Positions 16,008-25,763 of a stretch of DNA of 64,000 nucleotides are shown in pieces. The notes under the pieces were generated by a model, which had not been told where the DNA came from, made no database searches, and saw nothing but the letters and a program-made list of their open reading frames with translations. Positions within the stretch are counted from its first letter, which is position 1; every line of letters begins with the position of its first letter. The position numbers and the translations under genes are program-made. The stretch is from Nocardia coubleae NBRC 108252 (GTDB taxonomy: Bacteria > Actinomycetota > Actinomycetes > Mycobacteriales > Mycobacteriaceae), in assembly GCF_001612805.1 (NCBI RefSeq), contig NZ_BDBD01000025.1, forward strand, positions 124,001-188,000. The letters are read 5' to 3'.

Positions 16008-19000
16008 ATGACACGACACACACCGGTGGCGGTGATCGGCATCGGTTGCCGCTTCGCCGGGGGCATCGACTCCCCGTCGGCGTATTGGCGGCTCATCACC
16101 GGCGGCGGCACCGTCGTCGGTGAACAGCCACCGGGACGTCTGCCGGACAATCGTGACGTGCCCGCAGTTCGGCGGGCGCTGCGTCCCGGCGCCTATTTCG
16201 ACGATATCGCGGGATTCGACGCTGCCTTCTTCGGTATTCCGGCGGCCGAGGCCGAGCACATGGACCCTCAGCACCGACTGGCACTCGAGGTCGCTTGGGA
16301 AGCATTGCAGCACAGTGGAATCGACCCGACCGCGTTGACGGGGACAGACACCGCGGTGTACGCCGGAATCGGTTCCGACGACTACGGCCGCAGACTGCTC
16401 GGCGACCCGTCGACCGTCACCGCCTGGACCGGTATCGGCTCCGCGCTGTGCGGTGCGGCGAACCGGATCTCGCACGCGCTCGACCTGCGCGGCCCGAGCG
16501 TGGCCGTGGATACCGCATGTTCGTCGTCGCTGGTCGCGGTACATCAGGCGATGTCGGCGCTGCGCGACGATTCCGTTCCGCTCGCGCTCGCCGGTGGGGT
16601 GATGCTGATGGGCGACGCCGCGCTGTCGGTCACGCTTGCCGAGGCCGGTGTGCTCGCGGACGACGGGGTGTCCAAGTCGTTCGACGACGCCGCGGACGGA
16701 TACGGTCGCGGTGAGGGGTGTGCCTTCGTCGTCCTGGAGCGGCTCGACGACGCGCTCGCCGCCGGGCGCCGCGTGCTCGCGGTACTGCGCGGCGGCGCGA
16801 TCCGTCAGGACGGGCGAACCAGCGGCATCATGACGCCGAGCGGTCCGGCCCAGCGGCATCTGGCCAGGGCCGCGTGCGCGGACGCCGGAGTATCACCGGA
16901 CTCGGTCGACTATGTCGAGGCGCACGGGACGGGAACCAGGGCCGGCGATCCGGCAGAGGCGGCCGCGCTGGCCGAGGTATTCGGCACCGGGCGTTCGTCG
17001 GACAAACCGTGCCTCATCGGTTCCGTCAAACCGAACATCGGCCACCTCGAGGCCGCCGCTGGCATCGCCGGTCTGGCCAAAGTCGTTCTCGCACTGCATC
17101 ATCGGACGATCCCGCCCACGCGGACCACGAGCGGACCGCGATCCGACATCGACTGGCACCGCAACGGTATCGCCCTGTCCACCGCCACCGTCGACTGGCC
17201 GTCGACCGAGCACACCGCGCGCGCGGGTGTGGCGAGTTACGGCTACGGCGGCACGCTGTGTCACCTCATCGTCGATGCCGCGCCATCTGTAGCGCCGGTG
17301 ACGACTTCTCCTCGCGCCGAACACCTCTGTGCTGTCAGCGCGGCCTCGGCCGACGGGCTGCGCGATGAACTGCGGGCGCTTGCCACCGCCGTGCGATCGC
17401 ATCCCGATATCGATGCGGCCGACATGTGCTTCACCCGGGCCCGGCATCGCAGTCATCTCCCGTACCGGGTGGCCGTGCACGCCCGAGATACCGCCGAACT
17501 CCTCGCAGGCCTCGACGCAGCCGTCACCGCCGAGCATCACCGCTCGGCACCACCGCACGATCCGGTGTGGGTGTTCTCCGGACACGGATCGCAGTGGACG
17601 GGAATGGGTGCCGAGCTGATCGACGCGGACCCGGCTTTCGCGGCCGCCGTAGCCGAGGTGTCACCGGTGTTCCGTAGCGAATGGGGCTGCAGCGCCGAAG
17701 ATCTGCTGCGCCACGGCGACCTCGCCCACACCCCGACCGCACAGTGCGCGATCTTCCTGACCCAGCTGGGGCTTGCGGCGATGTGGCAGGCGCACGGGGT
17801 GCGACCGGCGGCGATTCTCGGTCATTCGGTCGGGGAGATCGCGGCGGCCGTCGTCGCCGGCGTGCTCGATCCGGCGGCCGGTGCGCGCCTGATCTGCGTG
17901 CGGTCCCGGTTGCTCGAACCTGCCACCGGCCGGGGCGCCATGATCATGGTGGCGCGCTCTTTCGACGAAGTGGCAGCCGAACTGGTGGGCTACGACGATG
18001 TCGGTGCGGCCGTTCGGTCGTCGTTCGGCAGCACGGTGGTCTCCGGCACCCGCCGCGCGGTCGACGCACTGGCAGCCGACTGGGTCGCACGCGGGATCCC
18101 GATCCGCCGCGTCGATTCCGACCTCGCGTTCCACAGCCCTTCGCTGACCCCGATCGCCGAGCGGCTCGCTCAGGAACTCACCGATCTCGAGCCTCGCCCG
18201 GCCCGGGTACCGCTGTACACAACCGCCCTCACCGATCCACGCGATCCACGGCCTCGCGACGCCGCGTATTGGGCGACGAATCTGGCCGCACCGGTACGCT
18301 TCGCCGACGCCGTCGCCGCTGCCGGGGCCGACGGGCACCGCACCTTCCTCGAGATCTCGGCCCACCCGGTCGTCGCCCATTCCCTCGCCGAGATCGACGA
18401 GACCTTCCGGGTCGTTCCGACCCTGCGCAGACAACGTCCCCAGCTCGCCGCCTTCCGCGCCGCGGTCGGTGAGCTGTATCGCCTCTGCGCCCGGATCGAC
18501 TGGGCGGCACTGTATCCCGAAGGCATGCTGGTCGACCTGCCGACCACCCGCTGGCAACACCGGCACTTCTGGCGGCGCACGAACGAGGTGGCCACCGCGA
18601 TCGTCGGCCACGACCCGTCCTCCGCGACCCTGCTCGGCGGCGAACCCACTGTCGTCAACACCACACCGCCGGTCCGCGTCTGGCACACCTACCTGGACCG
18701 CGCCGTCCGGCCCTATCCGGGTGACCACCCGGTGTGTGGCAGCGAGATCGTGCCCGCCGCGATCCTGCTGCACACATTCGCCGCGGCGGTGCCCGGCCGG
18801 CGGCTCTACGACATTGCCCTTCGGGTCCCGGTCACCGTGGAGCCGGCACGACACATCCAGGTCACCGCTTCGGCGGGCAGACTCACCCTGTCCTCCCGGA
18901 CCGACGGAGGGTGGCAAACCCACACCACGGCCCACTACCGGCGCGCGACGGGCCGAACCCGCCGATCTCCCGTGCTGTGGTACCGCGGCGAGAACCTGCC

Positions 19001-20945
19001 CGCCGACTTCGTCGTCGACCGGCTCGCCGCGCTCGGCGTGACCTCGATGGGTCTGCACTGGCAGATCATCGAGGCCGAGCGCAACGACCAGGGCTTGTCC
19101 GCCCGCGTGAAAAGCACCGCGGCCGCGCCTGATTCGTGGGCCACGTTTCTGGATGCGGCGCTGTCGGCGGCGTCGGTGGTCTTCCCCGGGTCACCTGTGC
19201 TCCGCATGCCCGCTCACATCACCGAGTGCCGCTTCCCCTCGGGCCCGCCACCAGCGGAAGTGGTGCTCACCGTCACCGTCCGGGCGGGACTGCGGGTCGA
19301 CGCCGACCTGTCCGACCCCGACGGCAGATCGCTTGCCTGCCTGACGGGTGTTCGCTACGCCGAGCCGGATACCGTCGCCGAGTCGCCTGCCGCCACTCTT
19401 GATCTGTGCTGGCAGATCGCCGAGCCGGATCCCGACACCACCGCGGCACCCGGCGTCACAGTCCGCGGGGGCGATCCGCTATTGAGACAAGCCTTTTCAG
19501 CCCGCGATGGTGACGAGATCATGGTCTGCGCGCCGAGGCCGCGAACACATGAATCCGTCGAGGAGTCGGTGCGGCGAATGGTCACCGAACTGTTCGAGAC
19601 CGCACGGACCCGGCGCGGACCGTGGTGGTGCGTAACGCGCGGGGCAACTACAGCCATCACTCCCGCCGATTTGGCGCAGACCGCGCTGTGGGGCGCGGGC
19701 CGGGCTCTGCTCGCCGAATACCCGGACAGTTTCGCCGGGGTCGTCGACATCCCCGCCCGCGCGACCGCCGACGACCTGGCCGCGCTGCGCGGACACCTGC
19801 GCACACCGCCGGGTTCCGGCGAAGACGTCGCCGCCGTCATCGATGGCCACGTGCACCACCTGCGTGCGGTGCCGGTCCCGTCGAACTCCGGCACATCGGG
19901 TGTGCGCTGCGATCCGGCGGCGTCCTACGCGGTCCTCGGGGCCTCGGGTGCCCTGGGTGCGATCACCGCCCAGTGGTTGGTCCAGCGCGGCGCCCGCCGG
20001 CTGATTCTCGTGAGCAGGCGGGCGGCCCCACGGCGGGCGAACCGCTTGCAACGCTCGCTGGAAGCTCAGGGGGTCACCGTGCGAACCGTGGCCGCCGACC
20101 TGGCCGACCGGCCCGCGCTCGCCGCCGCCCTCGACACCGACGCCCACGGTCTGCCTCCGCTGCGCGGCGTGGTCCATGCGGCAGGCGCCGTGGCGAACGT
20201 GCCGGTCGCGGACCTGCGGCCCGACCTCGTCGAGCAGGGATTGGCCGCCAAGGTGGCCGGAACCCTCGCTCTCGGTGCGTTGTTCGCGCCCGGCGATCTC
20301 GACTTCCTGATCCTGTTCTCCTCGGCGGGCCAGCTGCTGCACCTGCCGGGTCAACCGGTCTACAGCGCGGCCAACGCCTTCGTCGACGGCTTCGCCCGCC
20401 ACCGCCGCGCCCTCGGCGACAGCGGTTGCCGGGCCATCGCCTGGACCAGCTGGCGTGGGCTCGGCATGTCTACGTCCTCGACGGCGATCACCGCCGAACT
20501 CGCCGTCCACGGCACAGCCGACATCTCGACGGAGCAGGCGTTGCGCGCCCTCGACGGACCGATCACGGCAGGCGGCGCGAATGTCGCTGTGCTGCGCGTG
20601 GTCCCGCACCCGGCCCACCCGCCGCTGCTGGCAGACCTCGCCCCGGCCACCGCCCTCGGTCCCGGTGCCGGGTGGACAGCGCTCGACCCGGCCGATCTGC
20701 CTGCCGCGCTCGTCACCCTGCTGCGATCGTCCGTGGCGACCTTGCTCGGCGTGTCCCCCGCGGAGGTTCCGCTCGGAATCGCCCTGACCGAGCTGGGTTT
20801 CGACTCGCTGCTCTCCGCGATCCTGCGTCGCGAACTGACCGTGCTACTCGGACACCAGATTCCGGCCACGCTGCTGTGGCATCACCCCACGATCGACGCC
20901 GCCGCCGGGGCGCTCGCCGACCTGCTCTCGAGGAGCCATCGATGA
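16008..20945 (+). CDS. iterative-type type I polyketide synthase (KS-AT-DH-KR-ACP)
   Basis: 1645 residues; ATG 16008 follows GGGAGGAC. KS at about 5-430 with Cys171 (DTACSSS), His306 (EAHGTGT) and His346 (NIGHLE). AT at about 515-850 with Ser607 in GHSVGE; AFHS at the specificity position points to malonyl-CoA. DH at about 885-1120 with His907 (HPVCGSEIVP) and Asp1049 (FLDAAL). KR at about 1305-1500 with GASGALG and Tyr1452 (YSAAN). ACP near the end with phosphopantetheine Ser1600 (GFDSLL). The order, length and phrases such as YPGDHPVCGSEIVPAA resemble the 6-methylsalicylic/naphthoic acid synthase type, so iterative use is likely. There is no ER, thioesterase or reductase domain. The product is unknown. 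It shares ATGA with the LuxE-like gene. Confidence 0.93.
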   Translation: MTRHTPVAVIGIGCRFAGGIDSPSAYWRLITGGGTVVGEQPPGRLPDNRDVPAVRRALRPGAYFDDIAGFDAAFFGIPAAEAEHMDPQHRLALEVAWEALQHSGIDPTALTGTDTAVYAGIGSDDYGRRLLGDPSTVTAWTGIGSALCGAANRISHALDLRGPSVAVDTACSSSLVAVHQAMSALRDDSVPLALAGGVMLMGDAALSVTLAEAGVLADDGVSKSFDDAADGYGRGEGCAFVVLERLDDALAAGRRVLAVLRGGAIRQDGRTSGIMTPSGPAQRHLARAACADAGVSPDSVDYVEAHGTGTRAGDPAEAAALAEVFGTGRSSDKPCLIGSVKPNIGHLEAAAGIAGLAKVVLALHHRTIPPTRTTSGPRSDIDWHRNGIALSTATVDWPSTEHTARAGVASYGYGGTLCHLIVDAAPSVAPVTTSPRAEHLCAVSAASADGLRDELRALATAVRSHPDIDAADMCFTRARHRSHLPYRVAVHARDTAELLAGLDAAVTAEHHRSAPPHDPVWVFSGHGSQWTGMGAELIDADPAFAAAVAEVSPVFRSEWGCSAEDLLRHGDLAHTPTAQCAIFLTQLGLAAMWQAHGVRPAAILGHSVGEIAAAVVAGVLDPAAGARLICVRSRLLEPATGRGAMIMVARSFDEVAAELVGYDDVGAAVRSSFGSTVVSGTRRAVDALAADWVARGIPIRRVDSDLAFHSPSLTPIAERLAQELTDLEPRPARVPLYTTALTDPRDPRPRDAAYWATNLAAPVRFADAVAAAGADGHRTFLEISAHPVVAHSLAEIDETFRVVPTLRRQRPQLAAFRAAVGELYRLCARIDWAALYPEGMLVDLPTTRWQHRHFWRRTNEVATAIVGHDPSSATLLGGEPTVVNTTPPVRVWHTYLDRAVRPYPGDHPVCGSEIVPAAILLHTFAAAVPGRRLYDIALRVPVTVEPARHIQVTASAGRLTLSSRTDGGWQTHTTAHYRRATGRTRRSPVLWYRGENLPADFVVDRLAALGVTSMGLHWQIIEAERNDQGLSARVKSTAAAPDSWATFLDAALSAASVVFPGSPVLRMPAHITECRFPSGPPPAEVVLTVTVRAGLRVDADLSDPDGRSLACLTGVRYAEPDTVAESPAATLDLCWQIAEPDPDTTAAPGVTVRGGDPLLRQAFSARDGDEIMVCAPRPRTHESVEESVRRMVTELFETARTRRGPWWCVTRGATTAITPADLAQTALWGAGRALLAEYPDSFAGVVDIPARATADDLAALRGHLRTPPGSGEDVAAVIDGHVHHLRAVPVPSNSGTSGVRCDPAASYAVLGASGALGAITAQWLVQRGARRLILVSRRAAPRRANRLQRSLEAQGVTVRTVAADLADRPALAAALDTDAHGLPPLRGVVHAAGAVANVPVADLRPDLVEQGLAAKVAGTLALGALFAPGDLDFLILFSSAGQLLHLPGQPVYSAANAFVDGFARHRRALGDSGCRAIAWTSWRGLGMSTSSTAITAELAVHGTADISTEQALRALDGPITAGGANVAVLRVVPHPAHPPLLADLAPATALGPGAGWTALDPADLPAALVTLLRSSVATLLGVSPAEVPLGIALTELGFDSLLSAILRRELTVLLGHQIPATLLWHHPTIDAAAGALADLLSRSHR

Positions 20946-22342
20946 CCGCAACTCCCGTCACCACGACCGCCGACCTGCGCACCTTCGCCGAGGACGCCGC
21001 CACCTACTTCGACCGGTCACGCATCGCCATGCACACCATGGATCCCACCGAGCTGACCGCACTCCAACTGGACGCGCTACGCCTGCGCTTCGACGAGTTG
21101 CGGCCACGCATACCGGTTCTCGACGCACTCGCCACCGAACAGCACATCGACGGTATCGACACCGTCGACGACGCGGCACCCCTGCTGTTCCCCCACACGG
21201 TCTACAAGGCGTACCCGACACGACTGCTCGTCGAGAACCGCTTCGACCGGATGAACACGTGGATGTCGCGTCTCACCACCGTCGACCTGACCGGCCTCGA
21301 CGTCTCGGGCTGCACCTCGATCGACGACTGGCTCGCCACGATGGACGAGCGAACCGAACTGCGCCTGGCACATTCGTCGGGCACTACCGGCACCATGTCG
21401 TTCATCCCGCACTCCCAGATCCAGTACGACCGGCTGTACCGCATCGTGCGCATGGACGTGCTCCCCGACGACGACCACACCGGCGTCGACGTGGTGTGGC
21501 CGAGCTTCCGGACCGGCCGCAGCGGCATCGCGCGGCACGCGACCGCCATGGCCGAGCAGATCGCGCTGACACCCGACCGCATGCACTGCCTGCACCCGGG
21601 ACTGCTCTCCGCCGATGTGATGTTCCTGGCGGGCAGGCTCCGGGCAGCCGCCGCCCGCGGCGAAGCGGGCCGCGTGGAAGTGCCGCCCGCGCTCGCGCTG
21701 CGACGGGCCGAGTTCACCGAGGCCCTGCGCGCCACCGGACCGGGAATGACCGCGTTCGTGCGGCGCCTCGCCGACGAGCTGGCCGGTTCCCGGGTGGCGG
21801 CCCTGTCCACCTGGGATGTGCTGTCCGGTATGGCCGACAGCGCGACCGAACAGGGACTCACCGGTGTCTTCGCACCGGACTCGGTGATCTTCGCCGGAGG
21901 CGGCTCCAAAGCCGGTGCACTGCCGGATGATTGGGCCGAACGCACCGCCCGATTCGCGGGCGTGCCCGCCCTGCGATTCGTGTACGCCATGGTCGAGGTG
22001 ATGTCGCTGAACCTGCAGTGCGGTGCCGGTGGCTATCACCTCGAACCGTGGCTGGTGCTGTACCTGCTCGACCCGGACACAGGGGCGGTCCTGCCCCGCA
22101 CCGGAACCAGGACCGGCCGCGTCGCCCTCTACGACCTGACCGCCGACCTGAACTGGGGCGGCATCGTCACCGGCGACCTGGTGACAGTGGACTGGGAACC
22201 GTGCGTCTGCGGCCGGACCACCCCGCGGATCGGCGCGGCCATCAGCCGCTTCGCCGGTCCCGGTGGGGACGACAAGATCACCTGCGCCGCCACCGCGGAA
22301 GCGCTCGACGAGGCGCTGGCCTTCCTCAACGGTGAGCTCTGA
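20942..22342 (+). CDS. LuxE-like acyl-protein synthetase (adenylate-forming)
   Basis: 466 residues; ATG overlaps the PKS stop by four bases. It belongs to the LuxE/PaaK branch of adenylating enzymes: nucleotide loop HSSGTTGTMSF at 144-154, the ATP/aryl motif FVYAMVEVMS, TGDLVTVDW, and a C-terminal CVCGRTTPRIG (Cys421, Cys423). LuxE activates a fatty acid as acyl-AMP and hands it, via an enzyme cysteine, to the reductase LuxC. Here the substrate is probably the polyketide acid or ACP-bound chain (inference). No luxAB luciferase genes are present. Confidence 0.85.
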   Translation: MTATPVTTTADLRTFAEDAATYFDRSRIAMHTMDPTELTALQLDALRLRFDELRPRIPVLDALATEQHIDGIDTVDDAAPLLFPHTVYKAYPTRLLVENRFDRMNTWMSRLTTVDLTGLDVSGCTSIDDWLATMDERTELRLAHSSGTTGTMSFIPHSQIQYDRLYRIVRMDVLPDDDHTGVDVVWPSFRTGRSGIARHATAMAEQIALTPDRMHCLHPGLLSADVMFLAGRLRAAAARGEAGRVEVPPALALRRAEFTEALRATGPGMTAFVRRLADELAGSRVAALSTWDVLSGMADSATEQGLTGVFAPDSVIFAGGGSKAGALPDDWAERTARFAGVPALRFVYAMVEVMSLNLQCGAGGYHLEPWLVLYLLDPDTGAVLPRTGTRTGRVALYDLTADLNWGGIVTGDLVTVDWEPCVCGRTTPRIGAAISRFAGPGGDDKITCAATAEALDEALAFLNGEL

Positions 22343-23799
22343 TGACGGGGACACCGCTGGCTCCCGCGTTCGTGCGCGGGCGAACCGTGCAGGACGACGG
22401 CCCCGAATTCGGCGCCGGGAACGCGGCCTTCCGGGCACCCGACGCACACCGCCTGCTCCCCGGCCTGGTCTGCCCCGGACCGACGAGCATGCGCGACATC
22501 CACGAACTCCCGACCACCGACATCATCGACTTTCTCGACGAGGTGGGGCAGCGGCTACACCCCGACGACAATCCCTACCTGCGGGAAGCCCTCGGCAAAC
22601 TCGTCGGGTGCTCCGGACTCACCGAGCCCGTGCTGCGCTCCACCTACGCCCAGCTGGCCGGACTGTTCGCCCGCGAGACCACCCTCGACCTGGCCGAGAA
22701 CACCATCGGCATCCGGTATCTCGACGGCTGGGCCGAATGGGGCTCGGCGCGGGTGCGGGCCTTCGGGGCGAGAACCGTGCATGTCATCGCGGGCAACAAC
22801 CCGATCATCGCCGCGATCACCCTGGTACGCAACGCCCTCACCCGGGGCGACGCGGTGGTGAAATTGCCGGCCAACGACCCCTACACCGCCGTCGCGCTCG
22901 CGCGGACGATGGCCGAGGTCGATCCGGCGCATCCACTGGTGCGCCACCTTGCCGTCGCCTATTGGCGCGGCGGGGACGAGCGGTTCGAGAGCGCGCTCTA
23001 CCGGCCGGCTCATGTCGAAAAGCTTGTCGCCTGGGGCGGATTCGCGGCCGTCCGGCACCTCACCCGCTATCAACAGCCCGGGCTGGAATTGGTCACCCTC
23101 GATCCGAAGCTCAGCGCCACGGTCATCGGGCCCGAGGCGTTCACCGACGACGACGCCCTGCACGAGACCGCGGCACTCGCCGCCGCCGATGTCGGCCTGC
23201 TCAATCAGGACGCGTGCTTCAACGCCCGGGTCGTCTACGTCTGCACCGGCACGGACACGGCGGGCATCGAACAAGCGGTGCGGTGGGGCGAACTGCTTCA
23301 CGAACAGATCCAGGCACTGCCTCCGGCGGTCAGTACGGCCGGTACCCGATTCGACCCCGGACTGCGCCGCGATATCGCCGCCCTGCGCACCAGCCCGGCC
23401 TTCTTCCGCGTCTTCGGTGGAACGAACGACGAAGGCGCCGTGCTGGTCTCGCTGTCCGACGAACCGGTCGATTTCCACGCCTCGCTCAGCGGTCGGGTCG
23501 CCAATGTCGTCCCGATCGATCACCCGGAACGAGCACTGGACGCGATGAACGCCTACACCCAGACCGTCGGGGTATGGCCGGAATCGCTCAAACACACCCT
23601 GCGTGACCTGGCGCCACACGCGGGCGCGCAACGGTTGGTCTCACTCGGCTTCGCCACGCACTTCCGCTCCGACACCCCGCAGGACGGGATCGAACCGATG
23701 CGCCGTCTGGTCAAATGGGTCGTCGACGAGACCTACGACCCGCACCGCATCCACCCCTTCGCCCAGCTTGCCCCGGCCGTGGAAGCGGTGCTGCGATGA
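22342..23799 (+). CDS. LuxC-like NADPH-dependent acyl reductase
   Basis: 485 residues; starts in a TGATG junction with the LuxE-like gene. It is an aldehyde-dehydrogenase-fold protein of the LuxC family: VIAGNNPIIAAI and GDAVVKLPANDP in the cofactor half, and nucleophile Cys292 in NQDACFNARVVYV, matching the acylated cysteine of Vibrio LuxC. It reduces an acyl-thioester to an aldehyde with NADPH. With LuxE it would provide the chain-release step that the PKS itself lacks. Confidence 0.87.
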   Translation: MTGTPLAPAFVRGRTVQDDGPEFGAGNAAFRAPDAHRLLPGLVCPGPTSMRDIHELPTTDIIDFLDEVGQRLHPDDNPYLREALGKLVGCSGLTEPVLRSTYAQLAGLFARETTLDLAENTIGIRYLDGWAEWGSARVRAFGARTVHVIAGNNPIIAAITLVRNALTRGDAVVKLPANDPYTAVALARTMAEVDPAHPLVRHLAVAYWRGGDERFESALYRPAHVEKLVAWGGFAAVRHLTRYQQPGLELVTLDPKLSATVIGPEAFTDDDALHETAALAAADVGLLNQDACFNARVVYVCTGTDTAGIEQAVRWGELLHEQIQALPPAVSTAGTRFDPGLRRDIAALRTSPAFFRVFGGTNDEGAVLVSLSDEPVDFHASLSGRVANVVPIDHPERALDAMNAYTQTVGVWPESLKHTLRDLAPHAGAQRLVSLGFATHFRSDTPQDGIEPMRRLVKWVVDETYDPHRIHPFAQLAPAVEAVLR

Positions 23800-25007
23800 C
23801 CACACTGCTTCCCGATGCCGAATTCGCCCGTCTGGCGCAGCGATTCGATCATCACGATCCAGCCTTCACTCCCGATGTGGCGATCGAAGTGCATCGGACG
23901 ATCCGCGAACAGAGCCGGGTCACCTACTCCCCCGCCTACGGCGGGATGTGGTTGCTCGCCCGCTACGACGACGTGGCCGCGGCCCTCACCGACCACGAGA
24001 CCTACAGCTCGGCCGCAGGGGTCTTCTTCCCGAAAGCCGAAGGCACGCCACGCTTCGCGCCGCTGGAGTACGACCCGCCGGAGCACGGCAACTACCGGTC
24101 ACTGATGCGCCCACCGTTCCTGCTCGCGGCCGCACAGAAATTGCGGCCACGCATCGAGGTCGCGGTGGCCGAACTGATCCGGCCGACGGCCCGGCGCGGG
24201 TCCGCCGACCTGGTGGGTGAACTGGCGGTCCCGCTGCCACTGGCAGTGGTCGGCATGGCCGTCGGCTTCTCCCCCGACGCTCAGCGGCGCATCCGCGATC
24301 TCACCGCCAACACCTGGGACCGGATGGCAGCCGACCCCAACGCCGACGGGTTCTGGCCGCCGTTCGCCGAACTCTTGCGGCAGGAAATCGCCAGGGCCAG
24401 AGACGAACCCGGTGACGACTACCTCTCCACTCTGGTCCGTGCGGAGTTCGACGGCAGGCCCGTCACCGACGACGAACTGCATGTGATGCTGGTGGCGTTC
24501 GCCATCGCGGGCCACGAAACATCGATGAACACCCTCGCGCACCTGCTCTGGCAGCTGGCCCGGCGACCCGATCTGCAGGACCGGTTGCGGGCCGATCCCA
24601 CCCTCATCCCCGCCGCGGTGGAGGAAACGTTGCGGCTGTGGGCGCCGGTCGACCACGGCACCCGGCGCACGACCACCGAGGTCGTCATCGGCGACACCGT
24701 GATTCCCGAGGGTGCGCGGGTGGTGCTGCTCACCGGTGCCGCCAACCGCGACCCACGCCGGTTCGACGACCCCGACACCTTCCGGCTCAATCGCGGTCCG
24801 ATCCGGCACCTCACCTTCGGCCACGGCATCCACTTCTGCCTCGGCGCGCACGTCGCGCGGCAGGAATTCGCCTTGGTCCTAGCCGAACTCGCCAGGTATC
24901 CGAATTACCACTTGGCGGGCACACCGACCCGCTACTTCGAGAACGGCAGACATATCTGCCTGGATTCACTTCCGGTCATATTCGATCACCCGACGAAGGA
25001 TGTCTGA
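23796..25007 (+). CDS. cytochrome P450
   Basis: 403 residues from ATG 23796, overlapping the luxC-like stop as ATGA. Class I bacterial P450: I-helix AIAGHETSMNT (with Glu in place of the usual Asp, common in CYP families), ExxR as EETLR, and the haem loop FGHGIHFCLGAH with Cys348 as thiolate ligand. No ferredoxin or reductase gene is adjacent, so electrons must come from elsewhere. It most likely hydroxylates or epoxidises the polyketide aldehyde or alcohol. Confidence 0.95.
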   Translation: MTTLLPDAEFARLAQRFDHHDPAFTPDVAIEVHRTIREQSRVTYSPAYGGMWLLARYDDVAAALTDHETYSSAAGVFFPKAEGTPRFAPLEYDPPEHGNYRSLMRPPFLLAAAQKLRPRIEVAVAELIRPTARRGSADLVGELAVPLPLAVVGMAVGFSPDAQRRIRDLTANTWDRMAADPNADGFWPPFAELLRQEIARARDEPGDDYLSTLVRAEFDGRPVTDDELHVMLVAFAIAGHETSMNTLAHLLWQLARRPDLQDRLRADPTLIPAAVEETLRLWAPVDHGTRRTTTEVVIGDTVIPEGARVVLLTGAANRDPRRFDDPDTFRLNRGPIRHLTFGHGIHFCLGAHVARQEFALVLAELARYPNYHLAGTPTRYFENGRHICLDSLPVIFDHPTKDV

Positions 25008-25010
25008 GAC

Positions 25011-25763
25011 ATGCTGTGGGAAGCCCTGCTGTGGGTCGTGTTGATCGCCGGCCTGGCCGGTACGTGCGCGTACTACCTGCGCAGGCGCGGGAAAGGCCAT
25101 GAGGGCGAATCGGTCAACGAGTCGGTGGGCCAGGTGTTCACCCTTGTCGCCGGTTTGCAGGTGGTGCTCGCCTCGTTCCTACTCATCGGCGTACTCGACA
25201 CCAACTCCGCCGCCGAGAAGGCGGTCTCGGACGAGGCCGACCGGCTGCTCGCCCTGCAGTGGGCGGGCGATTCGCTGCCGGAACCCGCCCGCAGCACCAT
25301 CTCGGCCTCGGTGCGGCGCTACACCGGCGAGGTGATCGAGGTGGAATGGCCGGCCATGAAGGCCGCCAAGGAGGTCGACGACACCGCCTGGACCGAGCTC
25401 AGTGAGGTGCGCACCGCCATCGCCGCCACACCGGCGGCCGACGAATGGCAACGTTCCCGCCAGATCGCGGCGGCGGACCGGCTGTGGGAGGTCTACGAGG
25501 CACGTCAGACCCGGGTGGAGGCCGCGGGCAGCACGCTGTCACCGATGATGTGGGTGGCGCTGATGCTCGGCGCGCTGCTGTCGATCGGCCTGTCGTTGAT
25601 GTTCGCAGGCACCAGCGCCCGGGTGCACGTCGTGGTCGTGGCGAGTTTCGCCGCCGTGGTCACATTCATGATCTACACGATCTATCAGTTGCAGAACCCG
25701 TACGGCCGGGCGGCGAAGATCAGCCCGGACGCCTTCACCGCTGTGCTGGGTCAGCTCACGTGA
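25011..25763 (+). CDS. DUF4239-like four-helix membrane protein
   Basis: 250 residues; ATG three bases after the P450 stop. Two N-terminal membrane helices (about 5-22 and 42-62), a soluble helical middle of about 115 residues (EVIEVEWPAMKAAK, AADRLWEVYEARQTRVE), and two C-terminal helices (about 180-200 and 205-228). This resembles the DUF4239/bestrophin-like family, whose function is not established. Packing into the PKS operon suggests transport, membrane placement or self-protection, without direct evidence. Confidence 0.75.
   Translation: MLWEALLWVVLIAGLAGTCAYYLRRRGKGHEGESVNESVGQVFTLVAGLQVVLASFLLIGVLDTNSAAEKAVSDEADRLLALQWAGDSLPEPARSTISASVRRYTGEVIEVEWPAMKAAKEVDDTAWTELSEVRTAIAATPAADEWQRSRQIAAADRLWEVYEARQTRVEAAGSTLSPMMWVALMLGALLSIGLSLMFAGTSARVHVVVVASFAAVVTFMIYTIYQLQNPYGRAAKISPDAFTAVLGQLT

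Noticed and set aside
20942-23799. Bioluminescence (lux) operon
   Set aside because: Only LuxE- and LuxC-like genes are present; luciferase subunits luxA/luxB and luxD are absent and the neighbours are PKS and P450.
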